IMG/VR virus record: IMGVR_UViG_3300042356_001708
Location: 39,561 to 103,560 of that record
DNA length: 64,000 bases
DNA from: a virus
Reading direction: 5' to 3' (one strand)
Positions 52,866 through 61,133 of this stretch are shown here, piece by piece. Both the position numbers and the translations under genes were made by a program. Within the stretch, counting starts at the first letter, position 1, and each line of letters begins with the position of its first letter. The notes below the pieces were generated by a model. The model ran no database searches and was not told where the DNA came from. It saw nothing but the letters and a program-made list of their open reading frames with translations.

Positions 52866-54019
52866 TGGATAATCAAAATAAATATTATTTTAAAATATCT
52901 CCTGAAGTTATATTGAATAAAATTTTCACTATTCAATATCCATCGGGAACAACAAGTAATCAGTTAGATGAAGACCCTTGTTGTGAAGTTACTGCAACAA
53001 CTACTACGGTTGTTGATTATGGGTATGCTACAGTATATTCTTCTATGACTCAGTTGTTAAGTGGGGGAACTAATGGAGAATCAACTCTTACAGATTTATC
53101 GGTTCCAATTCTCTTGTTAGAAAGTGCTGTAGACTACGGACATTATTCAGTGTTTGATGGTGCGATTTCACAAAAAGAAGTGGTGTGTAATTTTATATTT
53201 TCCGCAAGTTCGGCCAATCCGTACACAGTAATTGTTTATAATACTTCCAATAATCTTTCAAATTTTATACAACAAACAACTTTTCAAATTGACTGGGGGG
53301 ATGGGTATGTTGAGGATATTAATACGTTTACACCTGAAAACTTAACACACACTTATAATAATTTTGGGGGACCTGTAACGTATATGATAAATTTAATACA
53401 GACGACTCCTTGGGGAATTAATTCTGTGGTTAAATATTTAGAAATACCTTATACGGGTGTGACAGTGGATAATCCGAACGGTACTGCATATTTCACACCT
53501 ATGAATGGTAATTGGGCTGATACATCAGTATCTTATGACTACATTTTTTCAGGAGATGCTGTAAATTTAGTAAGTGACCAAGTTAGTGGTAATTATATTG
53601 ATACTCCTTTCTTAATCACTGCTCAAACATCATCAAGATTATCAGAGTTAAGAAGTTACGGACCTCAAAAATACCGACAAACTCTAATAATCCAAAATGG
53701 TGAACCTTTTGGACAGATAACTGAAATAAATGAAAACTATACTGCTTATACAATCCAAAATAGTAGTTACGTTGATTTTACTGACGGAGCAACGATACAG
53801 GTGTTTGAATCATTTGGTTTAATTGATACTTGGTTAGTTCAAGAACCAATTGTGAAAGAAGAAGAATTAATTAATGTTGCATTTGAGCCCGAAATACAAA
53901 CGAATGTATTTATTGATAGAGGAAAAAATTCAGGACTTGAGAAAACAGAGAGATTAAATGAGGTGGATAGTATTGGGGACTTGGAAAAATATGGATATAA
54001 ATTTTTTAAATTTAGTTAA
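52865..54019 (+). CDS. Tail protein with PKD-like domain
   Basis: A 384-residue protein. Residues about 125-200 look like a PKD (polycystic kidney disease) beta domain: TFQIDWGDGYVEDI followed by THTYNNFGGPVTYMINL, matching the WDFGDG ... HTY ... V signature. Before it is an Ala/Thr-rich stretch (CCEVTATTTTVVDYG); after it is a beta-rich part ending in a charged segment (VKEEELINVAFEPEIQ). PKD domains are used in bacterial adhesins and carbohydrate-active enzymes, so an adhesion role is possible. It is coupled through TAATG to the gene before and separated by 2 bases from the gene after. Confidence 0.55.
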   Translation: MDNQNKYYFKISPEVILNKIFTIQYPSGTTSNQLDEDPCCEVTATTTTVVDYGYATVYSSMTQLLSGGTNGESTLTDLSVPILLLESAVDYGHYSVFDGAISQKEVVCNFIFSASSANPYTVIVYNTSNNLSNFIQQTTFQIDWGDGYVEDINTFTPENLTHTYNNFGGPVTYMINLIQTTPWGINSVVKYLEIPYTGVTVDNPNGTAYFTPMNGNWADTSVSYDYIFSGDAVNLVSDQVSGNYIDTPFLITAQTSSRLSELRSYGPQKYRQTLIIQNGEPFGQITEINENYTAYTIQNSSYVDFTDGATIQVFESFGLIDTWLVQEPIVKEEELINVAFEPEIQTNVFIDRGKNSGLEKTERLNEVDSIGDLEKYGYKFFKFS

Positions 54020-54021
54020 AA

Positions 54022-54930
54022 ATGGCAGTAGGTTCATATGGAACAATTAGACCAGCGGATGTCTCACCGGCAGATATTGAGGTAATATTAAATTACACCC
54101 CATCAAGGGATGTGACTAGTAATTTTATTCTGAAAAAATTAGATGCGAGAACAATTATTAGACCTTACTTTAATAATGGTGACACTGGAGGGAATCCTAA
54201 TATTGAGATATTAGGGGGGTTATATAATCTAACATTACCATCGTCTGAATTTAATAAGTTAGGTATCTATACTTTATATATAAGACCTGCACAAATCAGA
54301 ACTACAATAACGGATTGTGGAGTTTTGACCTCGTTACCAAACATTAAGGGGATTGTTATTGACATAAGTAATGTTCCTAATGAATTCCAAAATAAATTCA
54401 TTCCTCAAGAGTTGGTTGGACATCGTGTTGAATACCTAAGAGATTCAGGAGCTAAAATACCTAACTTTTTTAGATTAATCACATCAAATTTTTATTGTGA
54501 GGCGGTTACTGAAAATTTAGTTAACTCAGTACAAAAAGCTGTTAGATATAGATATACGGATTCTAAAACTAATTTGATGTTTTGTACTTTATCTCCATCT
54601 TCAGCACCTACTTCAAAACCAAATGCAACTCCATTTATCGGACAACCCGGACAAAATATAATAATTAGTAATACATTTTTTAACCCAACTTCTGTTGAAG
54701 TTGAGATGGTTGAACACGATGCTTCCACATTGGCAATTGCCTTGTTTGGTAATCAAACAAAATCTATTGATGATGGTATCTACACAATGTATGATAGTGG
54801 TAATAACATTTATAAACAATACAATTTGTTTGAAGTAAGAGACCAATATAATAAATTGTTATTTGAAGTTAGACAAGATAGAAATAATAACATTGACTTT
54901 AGTAAAAACTTTAACAATATAGTTCAGTAA
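54022..54930 (+). CDS. Tail/baseplate protein, unrecognised
   Basis: A 302-residue beta-rich protein. The N-terminal GTIRPADVSPADIEVILNYTP opens like an immunoglobulin-like structural domain. GIYTLYIRPAQIRTTITDCG and the C-terminal YNLFEVRDQYNKLLFEVRQD are repeated strand pairs. No family recognised. Its stop overlaps the start of the 981-residue gpI-like gene (TAATG), so the two are coupled and may assemble together. Confidence 0.55.
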   Translation: MAVGSYGTIRPADVSPADIEVILNYTPSRDVTSNFILKKLDARTIIRPYFNNGDTGGNPNIEILGGLYNLTLPSSEFNKLGIYTLYIRPAQIRTTITDCGVLTSLPNIKGIVIDISNVPNEFQNKFIPQELVGHRVEYLRDSGAKIPNFFRLITSNFYCEAVTENLVNSVQKAVRYRYTDSKTNLMFCTLSPSSAPTSKPNATPFIGQPGQNIIISNTFFNPTSVEVEMVEHDASTLAIALFGNQTKSIDDGIYTMYDSGNNIYKQYNLFEVRDQYNKLLFEVRQDRNNNIDFSKNFNNIVQ

Positions 54931-57875
54931 TGGCGAGAAAGTTATATAGATATCCACCGAGACCATCTAGCGGAGCTGGCACGTTTTCGGATAATATTGT
55001 TGGATTCCAAGTGGTTGATGGGGGAGGTCTAACTCAAGGTAATTTTGAGTTTACGTCAAGTTTAACTGAAAAGGTTAACCGAACTTTCTCAATTGGAGCA
55101 TTTTCATCACCAATAACATTAGATAATTTACAGATAGAGTCTGTTGAGGAAACTAAACGAATTGTTGCTAAAGAATTTGGAGTTTATCCAAATTTTGACT
55201 TATCTAATGTAACTAAGTTCTCAACATATGGACCATTAACCAAAAGATTTGCATCTTCAATTACACATATTATTAATTATTTTCCTGCAGCAATTGAGTT
55301 ATATGCTTTAGGGGGTGATTTTATATCGGGTTATACTGCGGTTAACATTGAGTTTGATATTGAAGAAGATACGTCAACTTTTAGTATTCCGATTGGTAAG
55401 ATAAGTAATCCATTTGAAATTGATTTTACGTCTAATTCTACTAGAAATATTGAAACTAAAGAATTTGAGGTTTCATATCTGAGAAATATGACATTAGAGT
55501 ATAGTAAGTATGCGGTATATGTCAGAGATATCCAATACGAGATATTAAACATGACCCCAACTACTAGTTTAACTAGTGGTTATCTTAATTTAACTGTTGC
55601 AGGTAATCCATTTTCAGGTGAAGTTAATTCTTACGAAACTCTAATAATTAAACCTAACGATTATTACACCGAAGTTGCATTTACTGAACCGTTTGATGAA
55701 ATTGAGAAATATCTGTTAAATAGATTAGTAACTCCCAAATACAGTGCTATTTTCCAAGTTCCAAAACAAAATGACAACGGCTCAACATTTGTTGGTACTG
55801 AAACTGCCACTTGGCCATTGTACGGAAAATGGAATTTGGATATTATTACAAATAATTTCACATCGTATATTAACCAAATTAATACTATCGCTACAAATTT
55901 TGATAACTCAAAGACAAATTTAATTTCAAGATTTTTAGTAACGGACGCCTTTAAAGAATTTGATACTTACGACCAAAGAGTTGATAAAGTATTACATATA
56001 TATGGTAGAAGTTTTGATGAAGTTAAAAAATTCATTGACGCACTTGCGTATATGAATTCTGTAAATTATAATACTAAGAATGATATACCATCGGAACTAC
56101 TTAAAAATTTGTCACAAACATTAGGATGGAATATAAACGTATCTCCTGTGACTGAAGAAGATTTTTTGAAGTCGGTATTTGGGAATGATACTAAGTCCCC
56201 ATATCCTGGAATGTCAAGAAGTTTAACACCAAGTGAAATTAACTATCAATTTTATAAAAATTTAATTCTTAATTCGGCGTACCTATTTAAATCAAAAGGT
56301 ACGAGAAGAGCGTTAGAATTCTTATTAAGATTGGTTGGAGCTCCTGAAGCGTTAATTGAGTTTAATGAGACAGTTTATCTTGCTGACCAAAAAATTAATA
56401 TGAGAGATTTTAGAACTGAGTGGGCTAAAATATCTGGAGGAACTAAACTTGAAGAGACAATTAGTTTTAATCCTAATGACACATATTCAATTTTTGGACA
56501 AACTTTTTCAGGATATACTGCGACCACAAATGTTGTAACGGTAGATACTTTAGAAGGGGATTACCCTATAGATGAAGAGGGATACCCAAAAACACCTGCA
56601 AACACTAGTTCATTCTTCTTTCAGTTAGGTGCTGGTTGGTATGAGTTAACACCCCCTCACCAAAGTAATCAGGATGTTAATAATACCGAATCTGTATTCA
56701 CGGGGCAAAACACTAATGTTCAAACTGATTTTAAAAAATTCACTTATGGACAACAATATCTTGATAGATTTAGAAATTTCCCATATATGGATTTAGGTTT
56801 TAAATTAACCAAAATTAGTGATAATAAAAAGAGTTGGTCGTTTAGAGATAAAACTAGAATATCTAATGATGGAGGGTTTAATGCATTCTACTATGCAAAT
56901 GACGAGAGATTAGTATTGAACGTCAAAAACATTGATTTATTCATGAATCCTGCTGCGGGTCTTGTATTTGATGTGTGGACCATGTCATCAAAATATGGAT
57001 ATCCGATTTCAAATAATACAACACAACAAGTTTATGGTAATGGGATGAGGGTGACATCAAGTGTCCCACCTAATAAACAATCATTTTTTGAATTTGCTAA
57101 CACATTTTGGCAAAATAAAGTAAATGTTGCAAACCGACAAATATCAAGTGGTTATGATGACGTGTCATTAATTTATTGGAGGTATTTGGAATCTGCAAAT
57201 CAAGTTGGTATTCCTAATGATAATTTCACATATCAAAAATTAATTGATTATGTTAAAAATTTAGGTACGTATTGGCCAAAATTAGCGGAACAACTAATCC
57301 CATCGTCAACTATTTGGAATACGGGTATTAAATATAGTAACGCCCCATTCCAAAGACAAAAACACACATATAAGATTCCAAGAAGTTGTAGTGCGTTTAT
57401 TCCTCCGACACTTTGTAAACCCTGTATTATTGATGGGGATTTATTTTTACATGGAGCATGTCAGGGAGTAACATCATTTCCAATTTTTCCTTGGTTAAAT
57501 GGAACGACTAGTTACACAAGTTTCCAATCATTGTTAAATGAAATAATTTTTAATTACGTTTCTCAGAAAATATCGCAAGGGTATACATGTAATCAAAATT
57601 CTGTCTCAACAACATGGAAGATGATAGTGTCAATAGATGGTATTGATGTAATTTCAAGTATTATATATAATGGCAATGGACCTACGGATACTCCAAGTAA
57701 TTCGGATTGGACCAATGCTTTAAATCAATATTTACCGAATTTGGTTAGTTATGGTTATACTTTTGAGATTATTGATAGTAATGTTTTAATAAAGTATTTA
57801 GGATTTAGTCCTATTGCGAATAGTAGTAGTATTGAAATAAAATTAAACGTAGATTTTAGTATAAGTTGTAGTTAA
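54930..57875 (+). CDS. Tail protein with P2 gpI-like baseplate-fibre connector domain
   Basis: A 981-residue protein. Near residues 330-480 it has LISRFLVTDAFKEFDTYDQR, VDKVLHIYGRSFDEVKKFID, LSQTLGWNIN and FKSKGTRRALEFLLRLVGAP, the signature of the tail protein I family (P2 gpI), in which a K-x-KGT-x-x-(S/A)-L-x-x-x-L-x-x-L-G helix is nearly invariant. These proteins link fibres to the baseplate. An N-terminal beta region (1-320) and a C-terminal region with a Cys-rich segment (SCSAFIPPTLCKPCIIDGD) extend far beyond the roughly 180-residue P2 protein. Coupled by TAATG at both ends; the SprB-repeat fibre gene follows. Confidence 0.65.
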   Translation: MARKLYRYPPRPSSGAGTFSDNIVGFQVVDGGGLTQGNFEFTSSLTEKVNRTFSIGAFSSPITLDNLQIESVEETKRIVAKEFGVYPNFDLSNVTKFSTYGPLTKRFASSITHIINYFPAAIELYALGGDFISGYTAVNIEFDIEEDTSTFSIPIGKISNPFEIDFTSNSTRNIETKEFEVSYLRNMTLEYSKYAVYVRDIQYEILNMTPTTSLTSGYLNLTVAGNPFSGEVNSYETLIIKPNDYYTEVAFTEPFDEIEKYLLNRLVTPKYSAIFQVPKQNDNGSTFVGTETATWPLYGKWNLDIITNNFTSYINQINTIATNFDNSKTNLISRFLVTDAFKEFDTYDQRVDKVLHIYGRSFDEVKKFIDALAYMNSVNYNTKNDIPSELLKNLSQTLGWNINVSPVTEEDFLKSVFGNDTKSPYPGMSRSLTPSEINYQFYKNLILNSAYLFKSKGTRRALEFLLRLVGAPEALIEFNETVYLADQKINMRDFRTEWAKISGGTKLEETISFNPNDTYSIFGQTFSGYTATTNVVTVDTLEGDYPIDEEGYPKTPANTSSFFFQLGAGWYELTPPHQSNQDVNNTESVFTGQNTNVQTDFKKFTYGQQYLDRFRNFPYMDLGFKLTKISDNKKSWSFRDKTRISNDGGFNAFYYANDERLVLNVKNIDLFMNPAAGLVFDVWTMSSKYGYPISNNTTQQVYGNGMRVTSSVPPNKQSFFEFANTFWQNKVNVANRQISSGYDDVSLIYWRYLESANQVGIPNDNFTYQKLIDYVKNLGTYWPKLAEQLIPSSTIWNTGIKYSNAPFQRQKHTYKIPRSCSAFIPPTLCKPCIIDGDLFLHGACQGVTSFPIFPWLNGTTSYTSFQSLLNEIIFNYVSQKISQGYTCNQNSVSTTWKMIVSIDGIDVISSIIYNGNGPTDTPSNSDWTNALNQYLPNLVSYGYTFEIIDSNVLIKYLGFSPIANSSSIEIKLNVDFSISCS

Positions 57876-60800
57876 TGGCACAGAATGTAATTGGTTTAGA
57901 AATCCTTGGATTAACCGGATGTTGTGATGGTAATATTTTATGTAGTAGTGGTGCTGCGACACTTAACATATTAACTGGTAGTGGCCCATTTGTTGCACAA
58001 ATTATTTCACCATATGTTGGAACTTCAGTTTTATTAGTTAGAGAGGCCTATACTTTCACAGGGTTATCTGCAGGTACATATACAATATTTGTTAGTGATT
58101 ATGACACTCCAGTAAATAATACGGCAACAATTGATTTTTATATTTCATCAGGAATATCGGCAAATACAATTGCTGTTGATAGCACTTGTGGTTTAAATAA
58201 TGGGGAAATTGAAATCACATTATCACCAAATTTAGGTAATTCAAATACCTTTAGTTTGTACGATGTAGATGATACTTTATTATCTGTAACACAATCAACA
58301 GACAATCCATACACAATATCAGGATTATCACCGAATGCTTATTATGTTATTATAGAAGATGGTGGAGGATGTAGTGCCAACACAGGAACTATGGTTATTG
58401 ATAGTTCTTATGGTAGTTTATCAATTAACGCTGAAGTTACTAATACATCACCATGTGCTTTAACCCCAAATGGTGAAATTTTATTAACACTATATAATGA
58501 AATACCTCCTGTTACAGTTACTTGGTCAACTAATGTTGGTGTACAGTCAAGTGATTATAATTTAACAGGATTAACAAATACAAATTATGTTGTAACAGTT
58601 AGTGATGGTTCAGGTTGTGAAGTTACTCAAACTGTTATAGTTGGGTTAGACGATAGATTAGGAATTGCGGAATTTTCATTCACAAATCCATCTTGTTTTT
58701 TAAGTGATGGCGTTGTTAATATAACATTATCAGGAGGTTCTTTACCTATCACATATTACACGTCAAATGGCTCAACATTTACAAGTGGTAGAACGGTATC
58801 ATTTACAGGTTTATCTTCAGGGGCGTTTAGTTTTACGGGAGTAAGTAGTACTTGTAATGTAAGTCAAACCTTTAATTTACAAACTGCAAATTCATTCGGA
58901 GTAATTTCGTCAAATAATGGATTTAGAGATTGTTCAAATAATAGTGGGTTTATATCAACCACAATTAATGGGGGAGGTGCTCCGTTATCCGCATCCTGTG
59001 TTAGTAACAACGGATTTGTTTCTACCCAATCCAATTTACCTGCAAATTCTACAATTACTTTTGGTAGTTTAACTGCTGGGACGTATACAATTAGTATCAC
59101 TGATGCGACATCCGCCTGTACTTACACTGATACTATAACTTTAACTCAAGATTTAGGATTTGATTTTGAACTTATACCTACTAACACCACTTGTGGAATT
59201 AATAATGGGACCTGTTTTATTGATATTACAACAACAATAACTGGACAAACATTCACTTTGGGGTTATCTAACGGAGCGACTATAAGAAATTTAACAACTG
59301 ATTACACCTTACAAAATATCCCACAAGGAAGTTACGGGGTAACGTTAACAAATAATTCAGGTTGTTCTATAACTAAAAATTTTACAGTAGGTGGTTCAAA
59401 TGGAGTTGATTTTAATTTAGTTAATTCAGGATGTTTACCACAAGGAACATTAACCGCATTTATTAATAGTGGGACACCTCCTTATACATTAACTTGGGAG
59501 GGAGATGTTTCGGGTCAAACAGGATTTGCGGTTTACAATTTAAGTAATGGAAATTATGGATTAACAGTCACAGATTCACAAGGATGCTCAACAAGAAAAA
59601 CCGTAACAGTAAAATGTGAATTAAGAGAAGTTACAACATATAGTTATGATTTCGGTAGTGGTGATTTTGTTTGTGGAAATGATGATACTGTAGGATTTTT
59701 GCAGATGTTAAATCAAACATTTGTTGAATTAACTAACGGACAATCAAATTGTTTAATGAACCTGGCTTATTTTTATGTTGATATTGAAGTGGGAACTACT
59801 GCGACAACACTAGATTTATACACGTCTACATCTTTAACTGATGTTCCAACAAATTTACAGTATGCCCAGATTGTTCAAAATTATTTAAATAGTTTAGGAG
59901 TATTTGGAAGTTTAATTGTTGATTATGAAAGTGGAAGAATTGTTATAAATAGTTTGTGTGATAATCCTTTACAACCTTCTGATATAGTTAAAATCTCGGT
60001 TAGAATTTTAATGAATGTTACTTGTGACCAAGTAATACAAATAACACCAACACCAAGTATCACCCCAACATCAACATCAGGATTAATTCCTGTCCCATCA
60101 CCTGAAGTTAGTGTCACACCAACATTAACTCCTCAACCTTCCTTCACGCCAACAGTTACTCCAACAGTTACGGTTACCCCTACAAATACTGTAACACCTA
60201 CAAAAACGATTACCCCAACACCTTCAGACGCAAGTCCATGCTCAATTACTATTGATAGTATTAGTCCATCGGCTTGTGACCCAAATACCTCAACGTATTA
60301 CATTTCAGGAACTAATGTGGTTCATGTATCTAATCCACCATCAACAGGAACGTTAATAATTGCAAATGGATGTTCTCGTACACAAACAATTTATTATCCA
60401 CCATTTAGTTCTGATTACAATATATCATTTACAGATATTACTGCTGACGGTCAATACTGCTCAATATATGTTACATTTAGTGATGCTAACTGTAGTGCGT
60501 TGTATACATATAAAGCTCCTGATTATTGCAGTAATACACCAACACCAACGGTGACTCCTACTAAAACACCAACACCAACGGTGACTAAAACAGTTACTCC
60601 TACTGTAACTAAAACTCCTACAACCACACCCACTCCTACTGTAACTAAAACTCCTACAACTACACCTACACCGACAAAAACAACAATTACATTACCAACA
60701 CCTACAGTTACACCGACTAAGACAGTAACTCCAACGGTAACTAAGACAGTAACACCTACGGTCACTCCGACTAAAACACCAACACCAACACCAACTAAAA

Positions 60801-61075
60801 CATCACCAGCTTGTGAATGTTATAATGTTAATAATACTAACCCAAGCCCTGTGTCAATTACCTACATTGATTGTATAGATAGAGAGGTAATTATAACTGT
60901 TAATGGATTAACGACTAGTCCTAATTTCTGTGCTAAAGGATTCAAACCACCAACACCACCATTTAGAGTATCTTATAATAAGGTTGGAGCTTGTTCCGGA
61001 GGATTCTGTCTTACGACCCCAACACCAACACCAACAAAAACAAAAACACCAACCCCAACCTCGGTAAAGAAGTAA
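57875..61075 (+). CDS. Tail fibre/adhesin with SprB-like repeats and P/T-rich C-terminus
   Basis: A 1066-residue protein. From about residue 100 to 580 it has roughly six or seven repeats of about 80 residues, each with CxLxNGxIxIT near the start and a close of the form YxVTVxDxxGC: NYVVTVSDGSGCEVTQTVIV, TYTISITDATSACTYTDTI, SYGVTLTNNSGCSITKNFTV and NYGLTVTDSQGCSTRKTVTV. This is the SprB repeat of Bacteroidota gliding adhesins. From about residue 725 on, it becomes P/T-rich, with long Thr-Pro-Thr runs around small Cys-containing units, ending TPTPTSVKK. Likely a host-recognition fibre. Coupled to the gpI-like gene through TAATG. Confidence 0.75.
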   Translation: MAQNVIGLEILGLTGCCDGNILCSSGAATLNILTGSGPFVAQIISPYVGTSVLLVREAYTFTGLSAGTYTIFVSDYDTPVNNTATIDFYISSGISANTIAVDSTCGLNNGEIEITLSPNLGNSNTFSLYDVDDTLLSVTQSTDNPYTISGLSPNAYYVIIEDGGGCSANTGTMVIDSSYGSLSINAEVTNTSPCALTPNGEILLTLYNEIPPVTVTWSTNVGVQSSDYNLTGLTNTNYVVTVSDGSGCEVTQTVIVGLDDRLGIAEFSFTNPSCFLSDGVVNITLSGGSLPITYYTSNGSTFTSGRTVSFTGLSSGAFSFTGVSSTCNVSQTFNLQTANSFGVISSNNGFRDCSNNSGFISTTINGGGAPLSASCVSNNGFVSTQSNLPANSTITFGSLTAGTYTISITDATSACTYTDTITLTQDLGFDFELIPTNTTCGINNGTCFIDITTTITGQTFTLGLSNGATIRNLTTDYTLQNIPQGSYGVTLTNNSGCSITKNFTVGGSNGVDFNLVNSGCLPQGTLTAFINSGTPPYTLTWEGDVSGQTGFAVYNLSNGNYGLTVTDSQGCSTRKTVTVKCELREVTTYSYDFGSGDFVCGNDDTVGFLQMLNQTFVELTNGQSNCLMNLAYFYVDIEVGTTATTLDLYTSTSLTDVPTNLQYAQIVQNYLNSLGVFGSLIVDYESGRIVINSLCDNPLQPSDIVKISVRILMNVTCDQVIQITPTPSITPTSTSGLIPVPSPEVSVTPTLTPQPSFTPTVTPTVTVTPTNTVTPTKTITPTPSDASPCSITIDSISPSACDPNTSTYYISGTNVVHVSNPPSTGTLIIANGCSRTQTIYYPPFSSDYNISFTDITADGQYCSIYVTFSDANCSALYTYKAPDYCSNTPTPTVTPTKTPTPTVTKTVTPTVTKTPTTTPTPTVTKTPTTTPTPTKTTITLPTPTVTPTKTVTPTVTKTVTPTVTPTKTPTPTPTKTSPACECYNVNNTNPSPVSITYIDCIDREVIITVNGLTTSPNFCAKGFKPPTPPFRVSYNKVGACSGGFCLTTPTPTPTKTKTPTPTSVKK
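60052..60800 (+). repeat. P/T-codon tandem and imperfect repeats in the fibre gene
   Basis: Repeated ACxCCx units encode Thr-Pro runs. Exact duplicates include a 21-base unit at 60536-60556 and 60566-60586, and a 26-base unit at 60599-60624 and 60635-60660. Two repeat blocks (60052-60232 and 60532-60800) flank a unique Cys-containing segment. Confidence 0.8.
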
Positions 61076-61105
61076 AAACTAGTTACAAAATTATTTGAGT
61101 TGATA

Positions 61106-61112
61106 TATTTAT
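61106..61112 (+). promoter_or_regulatory. TATTTAT box (candidate late promoter) for the VWA-like fibre gene
   Basis: GATATATTTATGAAATAAAG lies 21 bases before the ATG at 61134; TATTTATGAAATAAAG is identical to the box at 45064. Confidence 0.5.
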
Positions 61113-61133
61113 GAAATAAAGAAATAATATATT

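Noticed and set aside
60523-60765. Minus-strand frame rich in Val-Gly repeats
   Set aside because: It is the antisense image of the Thr-Pro repeats in the fibre gene.
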